From JARROD01 sp037384225 (GTDB lineage: Bacteria; Pseudomonadota; Gammaproteobacteria; Pseudomonadales; Cellvibrionaceae), in the NCBI GenBank assembly GCA_037384225.1, contig JARROD010000345.1, positions 1-5,943 of the forward strand: a stretch of 5,943 nucleotides of DNA, written 5' to 3'. The position numbers were made by a program, and so were the translations under genes. Position 1 is the stretch's first letter, and each line of letters starts with the position of its first letter. The notes beneath the pieces are model-generated. The model was given only the letters and a program-made list of their open reading frames with translations. It made no database searches and was not told the origin of the DNA. Shown in pieces: positions 1 through 5,707 of this stretch.

Positions 1-111
1 TTGGGCACAATGTTTGCTGGGGAGGTATTTTATTTCGGAATGGTCGCAAAACCGGCCAAGGAAAATGTCAACAAAGGCGGTTCAGATTCCGGGGAAAGAA
101 AAAGTGCTTAA
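1..111 (+). CDS. 3' end of an unidentified gene (partial)
   Basis: The frame starting at base 1 is open from the window edge to TAA at 109-111. It reads as an aromatic, hydrophobic stretch (LGTMFAGEVFYFGMV), then a Lys/Glu/Ser-rich polar tail ending GERKSA. That is a common pattern for the last membrane helix and cytoplasmic tail of an inner-membrane protein. The stop lies 19 bp from the stop of the convergent permease gene, with a hairpin filling the gap, which is where a gene end would be expected. Only 36 residues are visible, so I do not assign a family. The overlapping frame at 14-247 would run through the permease gene and is less likely. Confidence 0.4.
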   Translation: MGTMFAGEVFYFGMVAKPAKENVNKGGSDSGERKSA

Positions 112-114
112 AAC

Positions 115-130
115 GGCGTTTTTGGACGCC
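115..130. terminator. Short hairpin between convergent stops
   Basis: GGCGT (115-119) pairs with ACGCC (126-130) around a 6-nt loop. It lies exactly between the stop of the left partial gene (111) and the stop of the permease gene (131). Read on the minus strand the stem is followed by GTTTTAAG, a short T run. It could end transcription in both directions, but the stem is only 5 bp. Confidence 0.35.
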
Positions 131-892
131 CTAGCTTACAACCAGCAACACACTGCCCAGCAGACGGAAAAACTTCGAAGTCTCCCGCTGCATCATATAA
201 GTGTGAAAACGCAATCCGAGCACATGCCCAACCCCCGCGCAGGGTAGCAACCACAGGTGGTGGATAAGCTGCAGATCGACACCGGCAATGATAAATGCGG
301 CCACCTTGATCGCCACCAGAATCACCCAGAGCGCGAACAGCGTGTCCCGAAGTTTCTCCTTCGGCACATGGGTGGCGTAAACGGCTATAACCAGAGGGGC
401 GCCAATCAATGAAGTGCCACTTACATAGCCGCCCAGCATTAAAAAAACAATATCCAACAACTTGCTGTTGCTTCGGAAAGGACGGTTGAAAATATACGAA
501 ACGGAATAAATACTGATGATGAAAAAAATGATCCCGCTCATCAGAGTCGCCGGCAATGTGATCAACCCCAACACACCAATCAGCTTGGGAACGATCATAA
601 TGCCGAGGGAATATTTTAAATAAGCCCACGCCACTGTAGAGTTTTTTGAGTCGCTTTCCGTCGAGATTCTATTACCATGTGGCTTTGCGTTATTAAACCA
701 GATGGTTGCCGTCGCAAACACCAGCAGATGCACGGCGATGATGGGAAGATAAACAAGTGGCCGGTTATCAACCAACAATAAAAACGGCAGCGATAAAACC
801 GACCCACCGAAGCCAAGTCCAGAGCGAACAAATCCACTCCAGACAAAAATTAACGCGATCAGGCCATACTGATACCAGATAAGTTCCGCCAT
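131..892 (-). CDS. TauE/SafE (TSUP) family membrane permease
   Basis: A 253-residue, almost entirely hydrophobic protein of the usual TSUP length. These inner-membrane carriers move sulfur-containing or small organic anions such as sulfite, sulfoacetate or 2-oxo acids; the substrate cannot be read from sequence. The N-terminal half carries the family's glycine-rich turn after the first helix (GLGFGGSVLSLP, residues 25-36). The second half has the related motif GGYVSGTSLIGAPLV, reflecting the internal two-fold repeat of the family. About seven to eight helices can be drawn. ATG at 892 is preceded on the minus strand by AAGGAC (896-901), a good ribosome binding site, so the start is well supported. 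It has no same-strand partner in the window: it converges with the left partial gene and diverges from the DUF3301 gene. Confidence 0.88.
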   Translation of the reverse strand: MAELIWYQYGLIALIFVWSGFVRSGLGFGGSVLSLPFLLLVDNRPLVYLPIIAVHLLVFATATIWFNNAKPHGNRISTESDSKNSTVAWAYLKYSLGIMIVPKLIGVLGLITLPATLMSGIIFFIISIYSVSYIFNRPFRSNSKLLDIVFLMLGGYVSGTSLIGAPLVIAVYATHVPKEKLRDTLFALWVILVAIKVAAFIIAGVDLQLIHHLWLLPCAGVGHVLGLRFHTYMMQRETSKFFRLLGSVLLVVS

Positions 893-983
893 AACGTCCT
901 TTTTTGATTACGCAGGGTGTGTACAACGTTAATGCCACATCAAATTTGCAGCGCCACAGGGTAGCAATCCGCCTAATACCCGT

Positions 984-997
984 CCAGGTAGACCTGG
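984..997. promoter_or_regulatory. Perfect inverted repeat, possible operator
   Basis: CCAGGT-AG-ACCTGG is a perfect 6+2+6 palindrome in the divergent region, about 90 bp upstream of the permease start. Size and symmetry fit a dimeric regulator, and the position could affect the permease promoter. No regulator gene is nearby and I cannot name a protein for it. Chance occurrence is possible. Confidence 0.25.
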
Positions 998-1083
998 CAA
1001 CGCATTGCCGTTTCTGGCAATTTTCGCAGTTTAAAGGCATCATCCGCCCAACAAAAAAATCGATAAAAGATGAGGATATGCCG

Positions 1084-1222
1084 ATATTGTGTAACTTCTC
1101 AGTAACCCGGGGGTGGCACGCTGTCAGGCGGACGTCCGGCGGTAGCCGGCCCAGACTGTCGGAGGCTGGATGGCCGCCGAATCGAAAGCACAACACCCCG
1201 GGTTATTGAGAAGCGACAATAT
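1084..1222. repeat. 139-nt imperfect inverted repeat with branched interior
   Basis: The outer arms are 1084-1112 and 1196-1222. ATATTGT pairs with ACAATAT (1216-1222). After a small internal loop, CTTCTCA (1095-1101) pairs with TGAGAAG (1207-1213), followed by one G-T pair and then TAACCCGGGG (1103-1112) with CCCCGGGTTA (1196-1205). Inside, GGCGG (1127-1131) pairs with CCGCC (1174-1178). That helix encloses two hairpins: CCGGC-GGTA-GCCGG (1136-1149) and CCAG...CTGG (1151-1169). The result is a multi-branched fold. It ends 24 bp before the DUF3301 start. It could be a MITE or REP-like element, or a structured leader or small RNA. I see no transposase and no clear target-site duplication. Confidence 0.6.
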
Positions 1223-1246
1223 TGTGTGAAAAAAGAGCACATTTAA

Positions 1247-1564
1247 ATGTTTGATTTGTACGATCTTTTCGTCTGGAGCGCTATTGCTTTTTTGCTGGTG
1301 CTGTTCTGGCGCGGACTGGGCGCTCGCGAGGCGGCCCTGGGGGCGGCGCAACGCCATTGCGAAAAACTCGACGTGCAATGGCTCGACGGTAATGTGGCGC
1401 TGCAAAGTATTTGGTTTAAACGCGATGGCCAGGGGCGGCTTTGTCTGCGCAGAATCTATCTGTTCGAATTTTCCTCCACCGGGGAAAGGCGTTACGCCGG
1501 CAGTGTGGTAATGCTCGGCAGGCGTGTGCAATCCGTGCAGCTCGAGCCGCACGTCTGGCAGTGA
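1247..1564 (+). CDS. DUF3301 family small membrane protein
   Basis: A 105-residue protein matching the DUF3301 pattern. It has one N-terminal membrane anchor (about residues 8-22, IFVWSAIAFLLVLFW region), then a soluble domain beginning with the ARE..A...C...D.Q.LD..VAL motif and continuing with R..G...L.R.Y.FEFS..G..R..G.V...G..V..V.LEP. The function of the family is unknown; it is small, inner-membrane and largely restricted to Gammaproteobacteria. The ATG at 1247 has a purine-rich AAAAAAGAG 9 nt upstream as ribosome binding site. The two out-of-frame ORFs overlapping it lack family signatures. It seems monocistronic, sitting just downstream of a large inverted repeat that could be part of its leader. 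Confidence 0.85.
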   Translation: MFDLYDLFVWSAIAFLLVLFWRGLGAREAALGAAQRHCEKLDVQWLDGNVALQSIWFKRDGQGRLCLRRIYLFEFSSTGERRYAGSVVMLGRRVQSVQLEPHVWQ

Positions 1565-1855
1565 GTATTGCCCCCTCTTGGACCCTTCACACCCGCTATG
1601 GTCAACAGCGGCAGCGTAGGGCGAGGGAAGCAGACGCACTTGGGACAGCAGCAACGGCCTGGCGGTCTTTACCAGAGGCTTTGCACCGGGACGAGTGGTG
1701 CTAGGAGCGATTAGGAACGGGCGAACAGAGTGAAACGGTTGAAATACCCCGCAGCAGACCCCGCCTGCGCATCGATATACGATAGTGCCCCATGGCTATG
1801 CTCCTGTTCCGTTTTTTGTAGATAAACTGCCGGCACAAATGTTATATATACGATC
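1565..1855. other. Intergenic region with no convincing gene
   Basis: This stretch lies between the DUF3301 and DUF885 genes. All frames are short or interrupted and none resembles a family I recognise. A 5-bp inverted repeat is present (CGCAG 1750-1754 with CTGCG 1765-1769). The last 50 bp are AT-rich, with a TATATA run at 1843-1848 about 45 bp before the GTG start, which may be a -10 region for the DUF885 gene. No -35 at standard spacing is clear. Confidence 0.5.
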
Positions 1856-1873
1856 TTGCTTATAATTAAAATT

Positions 1874-1879
1874 GAAGGA
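1874..1879 (+). promoter_or_regulatory. Ribosome binding site deciding the GTG start of the DUF885 gene
   Basis: GAAGGA lies 9 nt before GTG at 1889. The longer frame could begin at TTG 1856, but nothing resembling a Shine-Dalgarno site precedes that codon and the added 11 residues (ending EGRDS) put charged residues ahead of the signal sequence. From GTG 1889 the protein begins MYYLAKKFSVTLF, a normal basic n-region. Confidence 0.6.
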
Positions 1880-1888
1880 CGTGACTCC

Positions 1889-3754
1889 GTGTATTACCTG
1901 GCGAAAAAATTTTCAGTGACATTGTTTACTACAAAACCGGCAGCGGCACCGACTATTACAAAACTGGCAGCGGCGTCATTTATTACAATTCTCGCAACGG
2001 CGCCGTTTGATACACCCCTGGCAGCGGCGCCGGTCTCCCAGACTATGGCTGAAAAATCCGAGACCGAAAATGCCGTGGACAGTAAATTTGCCTCAATCTA
2101 TTCAAGCGAATGGCGCTGGCGGCAGAAACTGCTCGCTGTGAACGAGGACAGCCAGGGCGACGAGGTCCCCGCACACCTCCCCGATGTCAGCTTTCAGAAT
2201 CAACGTGAACGACTGGCGACCTGGCAGCGGGTGCTAAAAGAAATGGCGGCCATCGATCGAAAAAAACTGTCGCGCGAAAACCAGATTAATTTCAGTGTCT
2301 ATAAAGCGCAAATAGATGCACTGATGGAACAACAAAAATTTCGCCTTTACGAAAAACCACTGACCTCCGACACGTCATTCTGGGACGACTTGAAGTACAC
2401 CGCGCGCAAAACCTTTCACACACGTCGGGACTATGAAAACTACCTGTCCCAACTCGGTGAATTTCCGCGCTATTTTACCCAGCAAATAGAGAATATGCGC
2501 GCCGGACTGAAACGGGGTTTTACGCCACCGCAGATCTCGCTGCAGGGGCGCGACGCCTCCGCCGCGTCCGTTGTCGAAGTCGAACGCCCGCAAGACAGCG
2601 TTTTCTATACACCGTTTAAGAAAATGCCGCCACTAATGGCCAAAGCGGACAAGGTCGAGCTGCGCGCCAGAGCGGTTGCGGCTATCCGCGAAAAGGTGAT
2701 CCCCGCGCACGCCAAGCTGCTGGCTTTCCTGCGCGAGGACTATATCCCCGGCGCGCAAACCTCAATCGCCGCTTACGATTTGCCGGACGGAAAAAACTTT
2801 TATCGCCAGCAAATTATTGAATACACCACTCTCGATATAAGCCCGGAAAAAATTCACCGGATCGGACTTGAGGAAGTTGCCAAAATTCGCACGCGGATGC
2901 GAACGATAATGGACGAAGTAAAATTCACAGGCAAATTGCCGGCCTTTCTCAATTTCCTCCGCACTGATCCCCAGTTCTATGCCACCGAACCCCAGCAATT
3001 GCTGAACCGCGCCGCCTGGATTGCCAAGCGCTTCGATGCCAATGCCAAGGATTGGTTCGGGCGCCTGCCGCGCAGTCGTTTTGCCATCAAACCGGTGCCG
3101 GACGATATTGCACCCTACTACACCGCCGGGCGCGGTGGCCCGGGTGTTTATCTGGTCAATACTTACGATTTACCTTCGCGGCCCCTGTATTCCCTGCCGG
3201 CGCTGACGCTGCACGAGTCCGCGCCCGGACACGCCTTCCAGATGCCGCTGGCCGCTGAAAACAAGACACTGCCCGAGTTTCGCCGCAATACCTATATCTC
3301 CGCCTACGGCGAAGGCTGGGCTCTCTATGCCGAAAAACTGGGCGAGGAAATGGGCATATACGAAACCCCGTACGAACTTTTCGGTATGCTTAGCTATCAG
3401 ATGTGGCGCGCCTGTCGACTGGTGGTCGACACCGGCATTCACGCCAAAGGCTGGAGCCGCGAGCGGGCACAGCAATTCCTGGCCGACAACACGGCACTTT
3501 CCCGGCACGAAATCACTACCGAGGTAGACCGCTATATCGCCTGGCCAGGGCAGGCGTTGTCTTATTATCTGGGGCAGTTGGCGATCGAAAAAGCCCGCGC
3601 CCGGGCGCAGGCCACGCTGGGCAAGAAGTTCGACATACGCGCCTTCCACGACACCATTTTGGAACTTGGCTCGGTGCCTCTTCCCGTGCTTGAAGCCAGG
3701 GTTGAGCGCTTTATCGCCGAAGGCGGTGTCGGTCCCTACCCCGATCAACGTTAA
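1889..3754 (+). CDS. DUF885 family, probable exported zinc metallopeptidase-like protein
   Basis: A 621-residue protein from GTG 1889 (632 from TTG 1856), of the family's usual size. The C-terminal half carries the family hallmark HESAPGH (H442, E443, H448), a variant of the gluzincin HExxH site, followed by EGWALYAE (E475 onward), which would supply the third zinc ligand. Further conserved blocks are YYTAGRGGPGVYLVNTYD before the motif, and SYQMWRACRLVVDTGIH and WPGQALSYYLGQ after it. The family is thought to contain peptidases, but the substrate is not known for this member. Residues 1-50 look like a signal sequence: a KK n-region followed by an Ala-rich hydrophobic segment made of four 9-residue repeats. 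No lipobox cysteine is seen, so a periplasmic or secreted product is inferred. It appears to be transcribed alone, and a 123-nt hairpin begins 17 bp after the stop. Confidence 0.9.
   Translation: MYYLAKKFSVTLFTTKPAAAPTITKLAAASFITILATAPFDTPLAAAPVSQTMAEKSETENAVDSKFASIYSSEWRWRQKLLAVNEDSQGDEVPAHLPDVSFQNQRERLATWQRVLKEMAAIDRKKLSRENQINFSVYKAQIDALMEQQKFRLYEKPLTSDTSFWDDLKYTARKTFHTRRDYENYLSQLGEFPRYFTQQIENMRAGLKRGFTPPQISLQGRDASAASVVEVERPQDSVFYTPFKKMPPLMAKADKVELRARAVAAIREKVIPAHAKLLAFLREDYIPGAQTSIAAYDLPDGKNFYRQQIIEYTTLDISPEKIHRIGLEEVAKIRTRMRTIMDEVKFTGKLPAFLNFLRTDPQFYATEPQQLLNRAAWIAKRFDANAKDWFGRLPRSRFAIKPVPDDIAPYYTAGRGGPGVYLVNTYDLPSRPLYSLPALTLHESAPGHAFQMPLAAENKTLPEFRRNTYISAYGEGWALYAEKLGEEMGIYETPYELFGMLSYQMWRACRLVVDTGIHAKGWSRERAQQFLADNTALSRHEITTEVDRYIAWPGQALSYYLGQLAIEKARARAQATLGKKFDIRAFHDTILELGSVPLPVLEARVERFIAEGGVGPYPDQR
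1931..2038 (+). repeat. Four tandem 27-bp repeats in the signal region of the DUF885 gene
   Basis: The units are 1931-1957, 1958-1984, 1985-2011 and 2012-2038. Each starts with ACA, has a (C/A)(T/C)(G/C)GCARCGGC core, and ends in a variable pyrimidine-rich segment. They are in frame and give TKPAAAPTI, TKLAAASFI, TILATAPFD and TPLAAAPVS (residues 15-50). The repeats therefore build the hydrophobic part of the export signal. Divergence between units shows the expansion is not very recent. Confidence 0.85.
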
Positions 3755-3767
3755 GGGACGTGCACGA
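3751..3767 (+). repeat. Direct repeat copy 1 (17 bp), left of the mauE-mauD-cytochrome operon
   Basis: TTAAGGGACGTGCACGA contains the DUF885 stop codon (TAA 3752-3754) and the palindrome CGTGCACG. The same 17-mer with one change (A to T) recurs at 5691-5707 in the same orientation. It may be an end or target sequence of a mobile element; no transposase is in the window. Confidence 0.6.
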
Positions 3768-3771
3768 AATA

Positions 3772-3894
3772 ACTTCCGGTTTTCGGTTTCGAGGCGCCCG
3801 TCTGGTGCCGTTGCGAAAACGCCGGCATAGTGGGCCTACGTCAAGTTTTCGCAACGGCTCCAGACGGGATGGATCGGAGGCGAAAACCGGGAGT
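3772..3894. repeat. 123-nt long hairpin (inverted repeat) after the DUF885 gene
   Basis: The outer stem is 3772-3785 with 3881-3894: 14 bp including one G-T pair, built on ACTTCCGGTTTTCG. An internal loop of about 11 by 12 nt follows. The inner stem is 3797-3820 with 3845-3868: 23 of 24 positions pair, with a single T-T mismatch at 3806/3859. It closes a 24-nt loop (3821-3844). GCGAAAAC and its complement occur several times in the element. There is no T tract after the stem, so it is a poor standard terminator; a MITE/REP-type element or a structured RNA is more likely. It may still limit read-through between the DUF885 gene and mauE. Confidence 0.7.
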
Positions 3895-3911
3895 TTTCGC
3901 GCTGCGGGACC

Positions 3912-3940
3912 TTCGCAAACAGTTTGCAAACAAGTAGTAT
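3912..3940 (+). promoter_or_regulatory. Possible promoter of the mauE operon
   Basis: TTCGCA (3912-3917) and TAGTAT (3935-3940) are separated by 17 bp, each matching 4 of 6 consensus sigma-70 positions. This is 68 bp upstream of the mauE start. It overlaps the palindromes at 3915-3931, which would suit control by a repressor. The hexamers are weak and I give it as a candidate only. Confidence 0.3.
3915..3931. promoter_or_regulatory. Overlapping palindromes, candidate regulator site upstream of mauE
   Basis: GCAAACAGTTTGCAAAC holds two overlapping symmetric sites: GCAAAC-A-GTTTGC (3915-3927) and the perfect 10-bp palindrome GTTTGCAAAC (3922-3931). It lies between the candidate -35 and -10 boxes of the operon. 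The 9-mer TTCGCAAAC at its left edge also occurs at 5677-5685, just after the operon. Confidence 0.35.
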
Positions 3941-4007
3941 GCGAACATAGAGAACTCAAAAACCTGCAGCGAGCAATCCAGCAATTAACAAATGGGGTGG
4001 TGGGGAT

Positions 4008-4589
4008 ATGCAGTCGATTTGGGAATGGTCCGGCACGTTCGCCAGCGTCTGCGCTAATGCCGCAGCGATATTTATGCTGTGGCTGTTCGCGGGAGCCGGA
4101 GTGCACAAGCTTTTGCCGGCCAACAGCGACGGTTATGCAGAGATATTCAACGACTTTGGCATAACCGCCCCCGGCCTTGCCCGCTCGCTGCCGAAACTGA
4201 TCGGCGCACTCGAAATCACCCTCGGCCTGATGATTGTATTGCCCTTTACCCGCGCTCCCGGCGCCCTTGCCTGCGCCGGCCTGTTGCTGGCTTATATGGG
4301 ACTGCTCGGCTGGCAACTCGCCAAAGGCCGGGCCGATATGAACTGCGGCTGCTCCGGCCCTGCCGGAGAACTTAAAATCAGCACACACCTGTTGTGGCGA
4401 AATTTCGCCCTCACCGCGCTGGCGCTGCTGTGCCTGGCGCCCCTCAATCCGGCGCCGACATCCGCCACCGTCGACCACTGGAACGCTTGGCTGCTCGCCG
4501 GAACAATGGCGGCGGCGATGATTCTGCTTTATCTGAGTTGTGAACAACTTATTGGCAATGCGCAAAAATTGAAAACACTGAAATACTGA
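4008..4589 (+). CDS. mauE: MauE/DoxX-type redox-associated membrane protein
   Basis: A 193-residue inner-membrane protein with about five helices (roughly residues 16-36, 60-80, 83-104, 128-145 and 158-177). MauE-family features are AGVHKLL in the first helix, PKLIGALEITLGL in the second, and the conserved NCGCSGP loop with C113 and C115 after the third. In methylamine and aralkylamine utilisation operons MauE acts with MauD in forming the disulfides of the tryptophan tryptophylquinone (TTQ) small subunit. The CxC loop is the probable redox site, analogous to DsbB/VKOR-type enzymes; that last point is inference. ATG 4008 is preceded by the G-rich stretch GGGGTGGTGGGG, so the ribosome binding site is present though close. 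mauD follows after 13 bp. No amine dehydrogenase subunit gene lies in the window, so the client protein is unknown. Confidence 0.85.
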   Translation: MQSIWEWSGTFASVCANAAAIFMLWLFAGAGVHKLLPANSDGYAEIFNDFGITAPGLARSLPKLIGALEITLGLMIVLPFTRAPGALACAGLLLAYMGLLGWQLAKGRADMNCGCSGPAGELKISTHLLWRNFALTALALLCLAPLNPAPTSATVDHWNAWLLAGTMAAAMILLYLSCEQLIGNAQKLKTLKY

Positions 4590-4602
4590 TGAGACAAGCT
4601 GT

Positions 4603-5220
4603 ATGACATTAACCCATCTATTGCTGGTATCAAACATTTTTCTGTGGTTCGCCGTTATCGGCATGGGGCTGGTGATCTTCGCCCTCACCAGGCAGATAGG
4701 CGTACTTTACGAACGGGTCGCTCCCGCCGGCGCTCTGGCCGTCAACCAGAACCTGAAACCCGGACAGGAAGCACCGTCGCTGTCTCTGCAGACAATCGAT
4801 GGAGGGATTCTGGAGGTCGGCGGACAGCGGCAGGGAAAATCCCAAATGCTGTTTTTTCTGTCGCCGGACTGCCCCGTGTGTAAAACACTGGTGCCGGCCC
4901 TGAAATCGGCCGCCAAAGCAGAAGCCGACTGGATCGAAGTAGTGCTGTGCAGCGATGGCAATCAGGATCACCGCGGTTATATCGACCGCTATGGTCTCGC
5001 AGGCCACGCCTACATCGTTTCCGAACTACTGGGCAAAACCTACGGCGTGGCCAAGCTCCCCTACGCGGTGTTAATCGATGAAGAGGGTAAAGTCGCTTCC
5101 ATGGGCATTGTCAATTCCCGAGAACATTTGGAGAGCCTGTTTGAAGCAAAAGAGCGCAAGGTGGCCTCGATTCAGGACTATATGAGCAGGAAAGGGGCCG
5201 GCGTGAAGTCCGACAAATGA
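4603..5220 (+). CDS. mauD: MauD-like thioredoxin-fold protein, membrane-anchored
   Basis: A 205-residue protein. An N-terminal membrane anchor (about residues 6-28) is followed by the MauD signature RQIGVLYERVAPAGAL (residues 30-45), then a thioredoxin-like domain. The active site SPDCPVCKTLVPAL has C90 and C93, and the cis-proline loop is KLPYAVLID (P153). C116 is an extra cysteine in strand-like VVLC. The domain would face the periplasm. MauD is needed for correct disulfide formation and stability of the TTQ subunit in methylamine dehydrogenase producers. Here it sits 13 bp after mauE and overlaps the cytochrome gene by 4 nt, so the three products are very likely made together. Length and motif order match the family. 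The true partner protein is unknown because no dehydrogenase gene is adjacent. Confidence 0.88.
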   Translation: MTLTHLLLVSNIFLWFAVIGMGLVIFALTRQIGVLYERVAPAGALAVNQNLKPGQEAPSLSLQTIDGGILEVGGQRQGKSQMLFFLSPDCPVCKTLVPALKSAAKAEADWIEVVLCSDGNQDHRGYIDRYGLAGHAYIVSELLGKTYGVAKLPYAVLIDEEGKVASMGIVNSREHLESLFEAKERKVASIQDYMSRKGAGVKSDK

Positions 5221-5672
5221 GAATCAGGCAACGATCCCTACTTCTACCCTTGATCCTTATTCCGGCTTTCTCAACGGCGAAAACTCAAACCAAGTCCACA
5301 TTCGATATCGACGTCAATAGAGCCAAATTCAACTACCAGATGTCCTGCCAGGGATGTCACACACCCGACGGCAGCGGCCATAAAAGCGTGCCCAAACTCA
5401 AGGGCTTTATCGGCCACTTTTTAACTACGCAAAAAGGCCGCGAATACCTGATTAAGGTGCCGGGTTCAGCCAATTCAGCGCTGGACGACCGGCAACTGGC
5501 CGAAGTGCTGAACTGGATGATCCTGAGCTTTGGTGGCGCAAGTACACCGGAGCAATGGCGACACTACCGCCCGGAAGAAGTGCACGAATATCGCAAAAAT
5601 CCGCTCTTTGAAGTCAACGATTATCGAGCCAACCTGGTCAAGCAAATAATGAACGAGCCTCCACCCCAATGA
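5217..5672 (+). CDS. Small monohaem c-type cytochrome
   Basis: A 151-residue exported cytochrome. MRIRQRS and a short hydrophobic run (residues 8-18) form a signal peptide with likely cleavage after the STA of residues 19-21. The haem motif is CQGCH (C44, C47, H48), followed by TPDGSG and VPKLKGFIGHFL. The second half, with GREYLIKVPGSANSALDD, then LAEVLNWM and YRPEEVHEYRKNPL, matches cytochromes found beside amine dehydrogenase genes, which would pass electrons from the dehydrogenase to the respiratory chain. The distal haem ligand is not obvious: the usual Met-Pro is absent, and H67 or M101 are candidates. The start ATG overlaps the mauD stop as ATGA, indicating translational coupling. Its role here is inferred as electron acceptor or oxidant linked to the MauE/MauD pair or to an unseen enzyme. 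Confidence 0.85.
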   Translation: MRIRQRSLLLPLILIPAFSTAKTQTKSTFDIDVNRAKFNYQMSCQGCHTPDGSGHKSVPKLKGFIGHFLTTQKGREYLIKVPGSANSALDDRQLAEVLNWMILSFGGASTPEQWRHYRPEEVHEYRKNPLFEVNDYRANLVKQIMNEPPPQ

Positions 5673-5690
5673 TGCGTTCGCAAACTGCCA

Positions 5691-5707
5691 TTAAGGGTCG
5701 TGCACGA
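5691..5707 (+). repeat. Direct repeat copy 2 (17 bp), right of the mauE-mauD-cytochrome operon
   Basis: TTAAGGGTCGTGCACGA is identical to 3751-3767 except for one base, in the same orientation, and starts 19 bp after the cytochrome stop. It contains the perfect palindrome TCGTGCACGA. Its right edge coincides with the left limit of recognisable protease sequence. Confidence 0.6.

Noticed and set aside
14..247. 77-residue plus-strand frame at the left edge
   Set aside because: It overlaps the 3' end of the permease gene on the other strand. The frame ending at 111 fits the convergent layout better.
904..1209. 101-residue plus-strand frame in the divergent region
   Set aside because: Its C-terminal third is the inverted repeat read as protein, and there is no convincing ribosome binding site or domain.
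1931..2038. CRISPR-like repeat array
   Set aside because: The units are contiguous with no spacers, in frame, and lie within a coding sequence.
3170..3748. 192-residue minus-strand frame
   Set aside because: It is fully antisense to the conserved catalytic half of the DUF885 gene.
3760..4164. 134-residue plus-strand frame over the hairpin region
   Set aside because: It begins inside the direct repeat, runs through the inverted repeat and out of frame into mauE. The basic, motif-free translation is not a protein family I know, and it is not an amine dehydrogenase remnant.
3711..4688. 325-residue open frame on the minus strand
   Set aside because: It lies opposite the mauE gene and the long hairpin. 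The product is low-complexity, rich in Gln/Gly/Arg, with no recognisable domain, while the plus strand has clear family motifs. It is a GC-driven shadow.
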